Of a stretch of 64,000 nt of DNA, positions 17,725 through 25,964 are shown one piece after another. The position numbers were made by a program, and so were the translations under genes. Each line of letters begins with the position of its first letter. The first letter of the stretch is position 1. Location: NCBI RefSeq assembly GCF_030758345.1, contig NZ_JAVAMO010000005.1, positions 186,001-250,000 on the forward strand, read 5' to 3'. The DNA comes from Ruegeria discodermiae. GTDB lineage: Bacteria; Pseudomonadota; Alphaproteobacteria; Rhodobacterales; Rhodobacteraceae. The notes below the pieces were generated by a model. The model searched no databases and was not told the DNA's origin. It saw only the letters and a list, made by a program, of their open reading frames with translations.

Positions 17725-18414
17725 ATGCGCCGCTCGACACGGTTGTTCGAACTGATCCAAATCCTGCGGGCCTCGGAAAAGCCCATGACGGCAGAGAGCC
17801 TTGGTGCGCGTCTGGAAGTGTCCGAGCGCACGATCTACCGCGATATCGCCGCCTTGCAGGCGATGCGTACCCCGATCGAGGGCGCGCCCGGTCTGGGGTA
17901 TGTGATGCGACGCGGCTATGATCTGCCGCCGCTGAATTTCGACGAGGAAGAGGTCGAGGCGCTGCGCGTGGGCCTGTCGATGCTGGCCCGCACCGGCGAC
18001 AGCGCATTGCAACAAGCCGCCCAGCGCATCTGCCAGAAGATTGACGCATTACATGACCCTGCCGAGTGGCTGCAGGTCGCACCCTGGGGCGCACCGCCCG
18101 ATGATCCGGCACTTGGCTGCGTGTCAAAGGCCGACCTGCGGGCCGCCATCCGGGACGAACGCAAGCTGCGTCTGACCTATCGCGACGCCGAAGACCGCGA
18201 GACAGAGCGCGTCATCCGCCCCGTCGCCCTGATCTATCACCTCGATTGCACCATGCTCGCCGCGTGGTGCGAGTTGCGCGACGGGTTTCGCCACTTCCGC
18301 TGTGACCGCATCTGGGGATGCGAGGCGCTGGACACTTACTTTACCGGCCAGGCCGAGGCGCTGCGCCTCATCTGGCAGGAGCGCAACCAGTGGCAAGAAC
18401 GCGAGGTCAGTTGA
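17725..18414 (+). CDS. YafY-type helix-turn-helix regulator with WYL domain
   Basis: A 229-residue regulator. The N-terminal HTH_11 domain is residues 1-55 (LFELIQILRASEKPMTAESL, VSERTIYRDIAAL). The WYL domain (about 130-210) carries RLTYRDAEDRET and later VIRPVALIYHLDCTMLAAWC. WYL domains are thought to sense nucleic acid or nucleotide ligands. The target is unknown; the divergent small gene (17418-17621) or a distant gene are possible. It ends 35 bases from the end of the convergent peptide gene at 18449. Confidence 0.93.
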   Translation: MRRSTRLFELIQILRASEKPMTAESLGARLEVSERTIYRDIAALQAMRTPIEGAPGLGYVMRRGYDLPPLNFDEEEVEALRVGLSMLARTGDSALQQAAQRICQKIDALHDPAEWLQVAPWGAPPDDPALGCVSKADLRAAIRDERKLRLTYRDAEDRETERVIRPVALIYHLDCTMLAAWCELRDGFRHFRCDRIWGCEALDTYFTGQAEALRLIWQERNQWQEREVS

Positions 18415-18448
18415 CCGCAATGCCCGCCCTCGAAGTCGCGGATCGCAC

Positions 18449-18784
18449 TCAGGGATAGTCTGGCATCGTAAAGGACGCGGTGACCGTGACGGCGGTGATT
18501 ACGACCGACGCGCCCACACAAACCGGGGTGGTTCCGCCCTGCACGTGCAGCAAATCCATATCCGATACCTCACCTTCGGTCGGCGCGGCTGGAATATGGA
18601 AGTATTTCACCCGATCACTATCCCGCACGACTTTGAGCGAGATATCTTCAGGCAGGTCGACCAGATACTCCCTAACCGCCGAATTTGGATCGCTGTTCAG
18701 GCGCGCGGCGAATTCGTCGTCGTTCCATGCGCGCTCGCAAAGCGCCCTGAGTTTGTCCTTTTCGTTCCCCTCTGATCGGGTCAT
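18449..18784 (-). CDS. NHLP-leader RiPP precursor peptide 2, lanthipeptide-like core
   Basis: A 111-residue peptide precursor, paralogous to the next gene upstream. Residues 1-70 form a nitrile-hydratase-alpha-like leader (NHLP): a helix with RAWNDDEFAARLNSDPNSAV, then DLPEDISLKVVRDSDRVKYF and HIPAAP. A leader end DMDLLHVQGG follows, with the double glycine at 83-84. The core begins TTPVCV and holds one Cys (89) and several Ser/Thr (about 7 after GG). Thr-Thr-Pro-x-Cys right after a GG site is the start of class II lanthipeptides of the cytolysin type. I set the start at 18784, with AAAGGGAATGTC upstream, identical in form to its paralogue. No modifying enzyme or exporter is nearby. Confidence 0.85.
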   Translation of the reverse strand: MTRSEGNEKDKLRALCERAWNDDEFAARLNSDPNSAVREYLVDLPEDISLKVVRDSDRVKYFHIPAAPTEGEVSDMDLLHVQGGTTPVCVGASVVITAVTVTASFTMPDYP

Positions 18785-18840
18785 GACATTCCCTTTCCTG
18801 ACAAAGCCGTCGGCGCAGTCTTTGAAATCAATAGGCCAGT

Positions 18841-19179
18841 TCAACTCAGAAAACTCAGCGTGGTGATGGACCCGGCGACAGTGACGACGCTGAACACCAC
18901 GGACGCGCTTACGCAAGCCGGGGTGGTTCCGCCTTGAACCTGCAGCAAATCCATCTCAGAGATTTCCCCATCGGTCGGTGCCGCCGGAATATGCAGGTAT
19001 TTCACACGATCACTATCCCGCACGACTTTGAGCGAGAGATCTTCGGGCAGGTCGCCGAGATACTCCGCGACCGCAGATTTCGCGTCGCTGTTCAGACGCG
19101 CAGCAAATTCCTCATCACTCCAGGCGCGCTCATACAGCGCCTTGAGTTTGTCCCCTTCGATCCCTTTGGGCTGGGTCAT
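18841..19179 (-). CDS. NHLP-leader RiPP precursor peptide 1, lanthipeptide-like core
   Basis: A 112-residue precursor that aligns with the downstream paralogue without gaps through the leader. The NHLP leader shows RAWSDEEFAARLNSDAKSAV, DLPEDLSLKVVRDSDRVKYL and HIPAAP. The leader ends EMDLLQVQGG at residues 75-84, a standard double-glycine processing site for a C39-type protease. The core starts TTPACVSAS and has one Cys (89), plus Ser and Thr residues spread among Val and Ala. The gene lies 130 bases after recR on the same strand and 56 bases before its paralogue, so the two may be co-transcribed. Function as a bacteriocin, toxin or signal is inferred only from the precursor architecture. 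Confidence 0.87.
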   Translation of the reverse strand: MTQPKGIEGDKLKALYERAWSDEEFAARLNSDAKSAVAEYLGDLPEDLSLKVVRDSDRVKYLHIPAAPTDGEISEMDLLQVQGGTTPACVSASVVFSVVTVAGSITTLSFLS

Positions 19180-19268
19180 GACATTCCCCTTTCTTGCTTA
19201 GGCCACCGGAGCGGCGTTTTGCAGTTGAAAGGGATGTGGGGGTCAAATCTTCGAAAGATGTCTCGATT

Positions 19269-19288
19269 GCATTAAGCGGTGTTAATGC
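19269..19288. promoter_or_regulatory. inverted repeat between recR and the RiPP precursor genes
   Basis: GCATTAA and TTAATGC form a perfect 7-bp dyad separated by six bases. It is 90 bases upstream of the first precursor start. An AT-rich dyad without a T-run is more like an operator than a terminator, so it could control the precursor pair. Confidence 0.4.
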
Positions 19289-19309
19289 GCTGCACTCGTG
19301 GGGCGGGTC

Positions 19310-19903
19310 TTACAATTCCTTCCGCGCCCGCAAGGCTGCGGTGATCGTCCCGTCGTCGAGATAATCCAGCTCGCCCCCGATAGGCACGCCTTGCGCCAGC
19401 GAGGTCAGGCGCACCTGCCCCTCTAGCTGTTCGGCGATATAGTGCGCCGTGGTCTGACCGTCGACCGTGGCGTTCAGCGCCAGGATCACCTCGGCGATCC
19501 CTTCGCTTGCCACCCGGTCTCTGAGCCGCGGAATGCGCAGATCGTCCGGGCCGATCCCGTCCAATGCCGACAATGTCCCGCCCAGTACGTGGTAGCGGCC
19601 CTTGAACACGCCCGCGCGTTCCATCGCCCAGAGGTCGGCCACATCCTCGACCACGCACAGCTCGCCGGTCGCACGCTTCTCGCTCTCGCAGATGTCGCAG
19701 ATATCGGCCGTGCCGACATTGCCGCAATTCAGACATTCGCGCGCAGTTTCTGCCACCACGCTGATCTGGTCCGCAAGTGGGGTCAGCAACAATGCCCGTT
19801 TGCGAATCAAATGCAACACCGCGCGCCGGGCCGAACGGGGGCCAAGCCCGGGCAGCTTGGCCATCAGCTCGATCAGGTTGTCGATGTCGCGGGTTGAGCT
19901 CAC
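19310..19903 (-). CDS. recR: recombination protein RecR
   Basis: A 197-residue protein that works with RecF and RecO to load RecA at gaps. In order it shows the N-terminal helix-hairpin-helix ([16 protein letters not shown]), the C4 zinc finger (Cys57-x2-Cys60-x8-Cys-x2-Cys in [16 protein letters not shown]) and the Toprim domain ([14 protein letters not shown]), ending with the [11 protein letters not shown] Walker-like element. It follows ybaB by seven bases in the dnaX-ybaB-recR order conserved in many bacteria. Confidence 0.97.
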   Translation of the reverse strand: MSSTRDIDNLIELMAKLPGLGPRSARRAVLHLIRKRALLLTPLADQISVVAETARECLNCGNVGTADICDICESEKRATGELCVVEDVADLWAMERAGVFKGRYHVLGGTLSALDGIGPDDLRIPRLRDRVASEGIAEVILALNATVDGQTTAHYIAEQLEGQVRLTSLAQGVPIGGELDYLDDGTITAALRARKEL

Positions 19904-19910
19904 GAGCGGG

Positions 19911-20255
19911 TCAGAACGGGAATTTCATATCCGCAGGCAGGCCCATACCCTCGGTCAGCTTGCCCATCTCGGCCTGAGCCCGGTCAGAGGCCTTGGATTG
20001 CGCGTCCTTGATGGCGGCCAGGATCAGATCCTCGACCACTTCCTTGTCGTCGCCATTGAAGATCGACGGATCAATATCGAGGGCCTTCAGCTCACCTTTG
20101 GCCGAGGCTGTGGCCTTGACCAGCCCGGCCCCGGATTCGCCGACCACCATGATGTCATGCAGGTCTTCCTGCATCTGGGTCATCTTGGTCTGCAATTCCT
20201 GCGCCGATTTCATCATCTTGGCCATATCGCCAAGCCCGCCGAGTCCTTTGAGCAT
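19911..20255 (-). CDS. YbaB/EbfC family nucleoid-associated protein
   Basis: A 114-residue DNA-binding protein of the tweezer-like YbaB family. It starts [22 protein letters not shown], truncated here for length, and has the central helix and strand region with [18 protein letters not shown] and a C-terminal [16 protein letters not shown]. It sits between dnaX and recR, seven bases from recR, the standard context. Confidence 0.95.
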   Translation of the reverse strand: MLKGLGGLGDMAKMMKSAQELQTKMTQMQEDLHDIMVVGESGAGLVKATASAKGELKALDIDPSIFNGDDKEVVEDLILAAIKDAQSKASDRAQAEMGKLTEGMGLPADMKFPF

Positions 20256-20323
20256 CGAGTGCCTCCGTTAACTGTATTTGTCGCCTAGATACGCACCACA
20301 CCGGCGCATCACAAGGGCGTCGC

Positions 20324-22078
20324 TTACCCGTCTTCAAACGGGTCCCATTCATCCTCGACCTCGGGCAGCGCTTCGGTCTCGACCTTGGCCGCGCGTTGTT
20401 CGGGGGTTTCGATATTGGTGATCCGGGCCTTGGGGAACTGCGCCAGCACCGCCTGCACCATCGGATGCGCTTCGGCCTCCTGCTTCAGGGCCAGGTCTGC
20501 GGCGTCACGAATTTCGGCGATGGTCGGCTCTATGCCATCCGAGACCACCGAAACGGCCCAGCGGTTGCCGGTCCAGCTTTGCAGCCGCGAGCCCAGCCGC
20601 TGCGCCAGATCGGTGGGGGCCTGCTCCGTTGGCGTGAATTCAATGCGACCGGGCTGGTAGGATACCAGCCGCACGCCGGTTTCCACCTCGACCAGCAGTT
20701 TCACGTCGCGATGGGCGCGGATCAGTTCGACAACATGCTCGAAACTCGGGTAGCGCGCCAGCGCCTGTTCCATATCCTGCGCCAACATCGCCATGGGCGC
20801 ATTGCCCGTGCCAGCAAGAGGCGCTGCAGAGACCGGGGCGGCCTGTGCCATTGGTGCGCTGGCAGGCTGCACCGCGCGCCCGCCCCCCGGACCGCCCGAC
20901 AGCGGTGGCGGAGGTGTGTCCTGCAGCTTGCGCACCAGCTCCTCTGGCGTGGGCAGGTCGGCCACGTGGGTCAGACGGATGATGGCCATTTCGGCGGCCA
21001 TCATCGCATTGGGGGCGGCAGTCACCTCCTCCAGCGCTTTCAATAACATCTGCCACATCCGGGTCAGCACCCGCATCGGCAGGGCCTCGGCCATCTGCGC
21101 GCCACGGCTGCGTTCGTCCGGCGACACGGTCGGGTCTTCGGCAGCGTCCGGTGTAATCTTGACCACCGAGACCCAATGGGTGATCTCGGCCAAATCACGC
21201 AGCACCGCGAGCGGGTCGGCCCCTTCGGCATATTGCGCGCTCAGTTCCGTCAGCGCCCCCGCCGCATCGCCGCGCAGGATCATATCCATCAGGTCCAGCA
21301 CCCGACCGCGGTCGGCAAGCCCCAACATCGCGCGCACCTGCTCTGCGGTGGTTTCGCCTGCCCCGTGCGAGATCGATTGATCCAAGAGCGAGGTCGCATC
21401 CCGCGCCGAACCCTCCGCCGCCCGCGTGATCAGCGCCAGCGCGTCATCGGCAATCTCGGCACCTTCGGCGGTGGCGATCTTGCGCATCAGTGCAATCATC
21501 TCTTCCGGCTCGATCCGGCGCAGGTCAAACCGCTGGCACCGAGACAGAACCGTCACCGGTACTTTGCGGATCTCGGTGGTGGCAAAGATGAACTTCACAT
21601 GCTCGGGCGGTTCCTCGAGCGTCTTGAGCAGCGCGTTGAAGGCGCTGGTCGAGAGCATGTGAACCTCGTCGATGATGTAGATCTTGTAGCGAGCCGAGGC
21701 CGCGCGGTAGCGCACGGAATCGATGATCTCGCGAATGTCGTTCACGCCGGTGCGGCTGGCGGCGTCCATCTCCATCACGTCGACATGGCGGCCCTCCATG
21801 ATCGCGACGCAATGCTCGCACTGGCCGCACGGCTCGGTCGTCGGGCCGCCCTCGCCATCCGTTCCGATGCAGTTCATGCCCTTGGCGATGATCCGCGCGG
21901 TGGTGGTTTTGCCGGTGCCGCGAATGCCGGTCATCACAAAGGCCTGCGCGATCCGGTCCGCTTGAAACGCGTTTTTCAGCGTGCGCACCATCGCATCCTG
22001 CCCGACCAGGTCGGCAAAGGTTTCCGGGCGGTATTTGCGGGCGAGAACCTGATAGGCGGGGCTGGGCGTGTCGGTCAT
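20324..22078 (-). CDS. dnaX: DNA polymerase III subunit gamma/tau
   Basis: A 584-residue clamp-loader ATPase. It shows the N-terminal opening YQVLARKYRPETFADLVGQ, Walker A GIRGTGKTTTARI, a zinc module with CGQCEHC, Walker B YIIDEVHML, and sensor 1 FIFATTEIRK. Domain III follows, then a Pro-rich linker (about 400-440) and a tau-type C-terminal domain. The start at 22078 (MTDTPSPAY) is supported by the conserved region beginning within ten residues; the longer frame upstream is not conserved. I did not find an SRP RNA in the 161 bases before it. Confidence 0.97.
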   Translation of the reverse strand: MTDTPSPAYQVLARKYRPETFADLVGQDAMVRTLKNAFQADRIAQAFVMTGIRGTGKTTTARIIAKGMNCIGTDGEGGPTTEPCGQCEHCVAIMEGRHVDVMEMDAASRTGVNDIREIIDSVRYRAASARYKIYIIDEVHMLSTSAFNALLKTLEEPPEHVKFIFATTEIRKVPVTVLSRCQRFDLRRIEPEEMIALMRKIATAEGAEIADDALALITRAAEGSARDATSLLDQSISHGAGETTAEQVRAMLGLADRGRVLDLMDMILRGDAAGALTELSAQYAEGADPLAVLRDLAEITHWVSVVKITPDAAEDPTVSPDERSRGAQMAEALPMRVLTRMWQMLLKALEEVTAAPNAMMAAEMAIIRLTHVADLPTPEELVRKLQDTPPPPLSGGPGGGRAVQPASAPMAQAAPVSAAPLAGTGNAPMAMLAQDMEQALARYPSFEHVVELIRAHRDVKLLVEVETGVRLVSYQPGRIEFTPTEQAPTDLAQRLGSRLQSWTGNRWAVSVVSDGIEPTIAEIRDAADLALKQEAEAHPMVQAVLAQFPKARITNIETPEQRAAKVETEALPEVEDEWDPFEDG

Positions 22079-22239
22079 GTGTGCTCTGGCGGATTCGTTC
22101 CTGACGCCGGAGCCTAGAGCGCCGCCCCCCCGGCGTCCACCTCGCGCGTGTTTTAAACCCTTGGGAAAATTGGGGGCCGCCTTTACAAAGGACATATTGG
22201 AATAGTGGTTTTGAAACGCGGCCTTTAGGGGGACCGCCT

Positions 22240-22758
22240 ATGTCGCATATGATTATTCACGGGCTGCAGGTTGGCGGCGGGACGCTGGCGTTGTCGCCTT
22301 TGCCTGGTCGGTCGGGGGACTATGAAAGCGATCTGGCCCAGATTGCTGAGTGGAAACCGGGCCTCGTGATCTCAATGACCACCGAGTTGGAGATGTTCGA
22401 GACTGGAGCATTGCAATTTGGCCCCGATATTCAAAGCCGCGCCAGCCGGTGGGCGCATCTGCCGGTAAGGGATTTCACCGCGCCGCCCTTTGCCATTCAA
22501 CAGGCTTGGCCCGACGTAAGCGCCGATGCCCGTCACGCGCTGAGCGGCGGCGGACGGGTTATGGTGCATTGCCGAGGCGGCTGTGGCCGGTCCGGCATGG
22601 TGGCCTTGCGGCTGATGATCGAATGCGGCGAAGCACCCGAGGCCGCGCTGAGTCGCCTGCGCGCCCTGCGCCCATGTGCCGTGGAAACCGAAGAGCAGAT
22701 GCAGTGGGCCCTGGCCGCACGTCCCCGAACTTGTCCCGATCCGCGTCCCGCCATATGA
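22240..22758 (+). CDS. dual-specificity/tyrosine phosphatase-like protein
   Basis: A 172-residue protein with the cysteine-phosphatase signature HCRGGCGRSG, in which Cys111 would be the nucleophile and Arg117 the phosphate-binding residue (C-x5-R). The Asp in PVRDF (residue 78) is a likely general acid. The family includes bacterial phosphatases acting on proteins, phosphoinositides or small molecules. ATG 22240 follows TTTAGGGGGA. It is divergent from dnaX. The next gene, for the ankyrin protein, starts 127 bases downstream. Confidence 0.88.
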   Translation: MSHMIIHGLQVGGGTLALSPLPGRSGDYESDLAQIAEWKPGLVISMTTELEMFETGALQFGPDIQSRASRWAHLPVRDFTAPPFAIQQAWPDVSADARHALSGGGRVMVHCRGGCGRSGMVALRLMIECGEAPEAALSRLRALRPCAVETEEQMQWALAARPRTCPDPRPAI

Positions 22759-22885
22759 TAGTGGTGCCGACTGGGCGGCAACCGGGTCCGCGGAAAGCTG
22801 TATCAGCCCCTTTCACCGACCAACGCGATATGCGGTTTTTTCTCTCCCCGATCAGCGGACCACCGGGGCTGTTTGAGGAAAACCC

Positions 22886-24421
22886 ATGACCCATTCTCTT
22901 GACCAACTTCGCCGTCAGGCAAAGACGCTCAGAAAAGCTTTCGCAGCAGGGGATGCGCGCGCAATAGAGCGTGTCCAGACTGTTCTGGGACAGACACGAA
23001 CACTCCTCCATAGCGCGGCCTTGCACGTGATCGCCCACGAGGCGGGGTATGAGAGCTGGCCCAAGATGAAGTTCAGCATCGAGACGGCAGACATGCAGCG
23101 AGAGGCGCGTGCGGAACAGCTCAAACTGGCGCTGTTTCAGGGGGCCGACTGGCGGGTCACTCAATTGCTCACACAAACGCCGGATCTGGCGGATGACGCT
23201 TTCGGCCTGCTGTGCGCGCTTTATCGGATTGATGCGGTCAGGGATTGGCTGAACCGAGATCCGAGCATCGTCAACCAGACGCTTCAAGGTCCCCGCAGGC
23301 CGATCCTGCATCTGGCCTTTTCCCGACATCTCCAATCCCACCCCGAGCTAGAAGGTGATATGATCGCCGTGGCCGACGCCCTGCTTGCGGCGGGCGCGGA
23401 TGTGAATGACGGCTACCCTTCGGAACCGGGCAGTCCGCATCAGCTTTCGGCTTTATACGGGGCGATTGGTCATGCGGATAACATGGTGCTCGCCCAGTGG
23501 CTGCTGGACCGTGGGGCTGATCCCAATGACGGGGAATCGCTCTATCACGCAACCGAACTGGGTCACCACAAAGGCCTGAAAATGCTGCTGGCCGCCGGTG
23601 CCGACCCGCGCGGCACGAACGCGTTGCTGCGCGCGCTGGATTTCAACGATCATGAGGCGGTGGGCCTTCTGCTGGACTATGGCGCGCAGGTCGAAGAGTT
23701 CAACGACGCGCCGGTCAGCGGAGAGGAACCCTGGGTCATACCCGCCCTGCATCAGGCGGCGCGACGGATGTGCGACGGCCTGATGATCGACTTGCTGCTG
23801 TCCCACGGCGCCAATCCAAACAGGCTCTATAAAGGCTATTCTGCCTATGGATTTGCGCGGGTTTACGGGAATGCGCCGCTTGCCCAAGCAATCGAGGCGG
23901 CGGGCACCCCTCCGCGCCTCACACCGGAAGAGGAGTTGCTTGCGCAGGCGGCAGAGGGGCGGTTGCAGCAAGGCGCGCATCTGGACCCGGCGAAACTGCC
24001 AGAGGAATACCGCACCCTGATCCGAACGATCTTGCATCTGCCTGGCAAACTGGACCACGTGAAACGCCTCGTCGCCCTTGGACTGGATCCCGAAACACCG
24101 GATCGCGAGGGTTTAACGGCCCTTCAGGTCGCCGGGTGGGAGGGGCTGCCCGAGATGATGCGCTATCTTCTGGCGCTATCCCCTGATCTGACCCATGTGA
24201 ACGGATATGGCGGCGGGCTGATCTCGACCATCCTGCACGGGGCGGAGAACAACCCCGAGCGCGCGCGCCGGGATCACGCCGCCTGTGTGAGGGCGGCACT
24301 GGAAGCGGGTGCACCGCTGGGACGCAACCAGATCGAGGCCAGCAGCGATCCCGGCTTGGCCCAGATCATAGAGGACTGGGCCGCGTCACATCCCGATCAG
24401 GTCACAGTCACGGTGCCCTAG
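22886..24421 (+). CDS. ankyrin-repeat protein
   Basis: A 511-residue protein built mainly of ankyrin repeats. Recognisable repeat ends include LLAAGADVNDG, WLLDRGADPNDG, MLLAAGADPRG, LLLDYGAQVEEF and LLLSHGANPN, with two further degenerate units in the C-terminal part. The first 90 residues are alpha-helical and unrelated (RRQAKTLRKAFAAGDA ... AHEAGYESWPKMK), as in other bacterial ankyrin proteins of this type. There is no signal peptide. A protein-binding role is implied; the partner is unknown. ATG follows GAGGAAAACCC. Confidence 0.9.
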   Translation: MTHSLDQLRRQAKTLRKAFAAGDARAIERVQTVLGQTRTLLHSAALHVIAHEAGYESWPKMKFSIETADMQREARAEQLKLALFQGADWRVTQLLTQTPDLADDAFGLLCALYRIDAVRDWLNRDPSIVNQTLQGPRRPILHLAFSRHLQSHPELEGDMIAVADALLAAGADVNDGYPSEPGSPHQLSALYGAIGHADNMVLAQWLLDRGADPNDGESLYHATELGHHKGLKMLLAAGADPRGTNALLRALDFNDHEAVGLLLDYGAQVEEFNDAPVSGEEPWVIPALHQAARRMCDGLMIDLLLSHGANPNRLYKGYSAYGFARVYGNAPLAQAIEAAGTPPRLTPEEELLAQAAEGRLQQGAHLDPAKLPEEYRTLIRTILHLPGKLDHVKRLVALGLDPETPDREGLTALQVAGWEGLPEMMRYLLALSPDLTHVNGYGGGLISTILHGAENNPERARRDHAACVRAALEAGAPLGRNQIEASSDPGLAQIIEDWAASHPDQVTVTVP

Positions 24422-24425
24422 CGGC

Positions 24426-24824
24426 TCAGACGGCGGCTTGCGCAGTGTTCTCCTGCTCAGCGCGGGGCAGGCGTGCCTCGACCATGGCGCAGGGCGGCGC
24501 GATGCCCGGAGCGGGAAAACCCCGCCCCTCGGGGTCCATCATTGCGTCCGCATAGCGGCCCATGACGTCCAGATCGGTCGTTTCCGCGACACCAGCATAC
24601 ATCCGAATGCGGGCATGATTGGCCCGGTAGAGGGCGGTGCAATCTTGGCCGCAATGGAAAAGCTGCGCGCTGCCCTCAATCTCGAAATCCGCCGCTGTCA
24701 CAGAACGGGCTGATGACATGGCAGTGGCCAGCCTGTCGACCATCCGCGCCAGCGCCGGACAGGGTTTGCCGGTTTTGAGACACTGCGTCGCCGCAAAAGT
24801 TTGCTTGTTCTTCGTCCAGATCAA
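24426..24824 (-). CDS. DUF1636-like metal-binding protein under riboswitch control
   Basis: A 132-residue protein. The best start is a TTG at 24824, six bases behind GGAGGG, giving MIWTKNKQTFAATQC. Upstream frame runs into the riboswitch and is not coding. Cysteines occur in the N-terminal QCLKTGKPCPAL and again in FHCGQDC, matching the arrangement of DUF1636 proteins, which are predicted thioredoxin-like, iron-sulfur or metal-binding proteins. The core DFEIEGSAQLFHCGQDCTALYR resembles the family's DFEI-x-G-x6-C segment; I give it only in part. A cobalamin riboswitch precedes it, so the protein is likely tied to cobalamin or cobalt metabolism. Confidence 0.75.
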   Translation of the reverse strand: MIWTKNKQTFAATQCLKTGKPCPALARMVDRLATAMSSARSVTAADFEIEGSAQLFHCGQDCTALYRANHARIRMYAGVAETTDLDVMGRYADAMMDPEGRGFPAPGIAPPCAMVEARLPRAEQENTAQAAV

Positions 24825-24930
24825 ATTGCGCCCTCCGCGCTGGCGGAAGGGGGCCGTGGACGTCCGAGACCTTATGCAGCCATCAGACCCGCACCGGACA
24901 CCCCGCCCGCGTTCGAGTTTCAGTTCCGAT

Positions 24931-25102
24931 GGCAGGTCTCCTGACTTGCGGGTCATCGCTTTGCCGTCCTTCCCGGCCATTCGGCCAGTGGCTTTTCGGC
25001 ATCGCTCTCCGCTTACAGTTGCGGGGGCAGTCGCGGATTTGGCCTTTGCGGGGCCGCACCGTGTTCCCTTTTCATCCCAACCACAGATGTGGTGTGAGAA
25101 CC
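24931..25102 (-). promoter_or_regulatory. cobalamin riboswitch
   Basis: Read on the minus strand this stretch has the conserved cobalamin-aptamer blocks in order: AAAAGGGAACACGGTGCGG, then CCCCCGCAACTGTAAGCGG, then GCCACTGG, then CCGGGAAGG, then GACCCGCAAGTCAGGAGAC ending in CCTGCC. The outer stem pairs GGTTCTC with GAGACC. It lies 106 bases before the TTG start of the DUF1636-like gene, so ligand binding could control access to the GGAGGG ribosome site. Confidence 0.93.
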
Positions 25103-25262
25103 ATCACCCAACCGCTAACCCTTGGTACCTGAGTCTGTCAAGCGACTCTCGCAGCCACGTGCTTCCTGCGGCCATAGCCGCGCCGCGTAACTTCTGAGCC
25201 CGAACCTTTGCACCAGCACGGACGCAGCCTTAAGAACGACTTTGTTGCTCGATTTGGTCTTA

Positions 25263-25964
25263 TTAGAGCCACTCAACGTCGCCCAAAAAGATATATCCCG
25301 CGCCATAGATCGTCTTGATCAGCCGGGGATTCTTTGGGTCTTCACACAGCTTGGTGCGCAACCGCGATATGCGCACATCCATGGCGCGATCAAAGCTCTC
25401 GCCCGCTGCTCCGCCCAAAGTCTCCTGCATCTGGGCGCGGCTGATCAGTCGTTTGGGGCTTTCCAGAAACAGCCGTAGCACCTCACCCTCGGCATGGGAA
25501 AACGGCGTTTCGCGGCCTTCGCTGTCCTCCAGCAGATAACGGTCGAAATGCGCGGTCCAGCCGTTGAAATGGGCCGTCTCGCCTGCGGGCGCGGGTGTTT
25601 TCGGGCCACGCAGACGCGCCCGCACCCGTGCCACGACCTCGGCCGGATCGAAGGGTTTGGTGATATAGTCGTCAGCCCCCAGTTCCAGCCCGGTGACCCG
25701 GTCCTGCACCTGTGCGCGGCCCGAGATGATGATGACCGCCGCGCCCTGTTCCAGCGCCAGCCGATGGACCAGGGCCAGCCCATCCGTGTCCGGCAGCGAA
25801 AGATCAACCAGACACAGATCCGGCGTCACCCGTTTCAGTGAGGCTTCGAATTCGCGGGCGCGGGCAAAGCACTGGGTGCGAAACCCCGCCTCTTCCAGCG
25901 CCTCGGTCAGAATCTGACGTATCGCGGGTTCATCATCGAGGATGGTCACCAATGCGTCGGTCAC
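25263..25964 (-). CDS. OmpR-family response regulator
   Basis: A 233-residue two-component regulator. The receiver domain (residues 3-115) has the acidic pair Asp10/Asp11, phospho-acceptor Asp54 (CLVDLSLPD) and Lys103 (ITKPF). The C-terminal winged helix (about 140-230) ends IKTIYGAGYIFLGDV, as in OmpR/PhoB. Its start overlaps the end of the sensor kinase gene by four bases, so the two are a cognate pair. The likely target is the divergent acyl-CoA ligase/ABC operon. Confidence 0.95.
   Translation of the reverse strand: MTDALVTILDDEPAIRQILTEALEEAGFRTQCFARAREFEASLKRVTPDLCLVDLSLPDTDGLALVHRLALEQGAAVIIISGRAQVQDRVTGLELGADDYITKPFDPAEVVARVRARLRGPKTPAPAGETAHFNGWTAHFDRYLLEDSEGRETPFSHAEGEVLRLFLESPKRLISRAQMQETLGGAAGESFDRAMDVRISRLRTKLCEDPKNPRLIKTIYGAGYIFLGDVEWL

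Noticed and set aside
18785-18916. Longer start for the second RiPP precursor
   Set aside because: The extra codons run through the gap and into the first precursor gene, while the start at 18784 aligns with the paralogue and has the same ribosome site.
21176-22117. Long open frame antisense to dnaX
   Set aside because: It is a shadow of a high-GC gene. dnaX on the other strand has all conserved motifs and the antisense product matches nothing I recognise.
22079-22239. SRP RNA (ffs) next to dnaX
   Set aside because: The conserved SRP loop sequence (GGAAGGAAGCAGCC-like) was not found in the gap.
24825-24980. N-terminal extension of the DUF1636-like frame
   Set aside because: It enters the cobalamin riboswitch, and the TTG at 24824 has a much better ribosome site.
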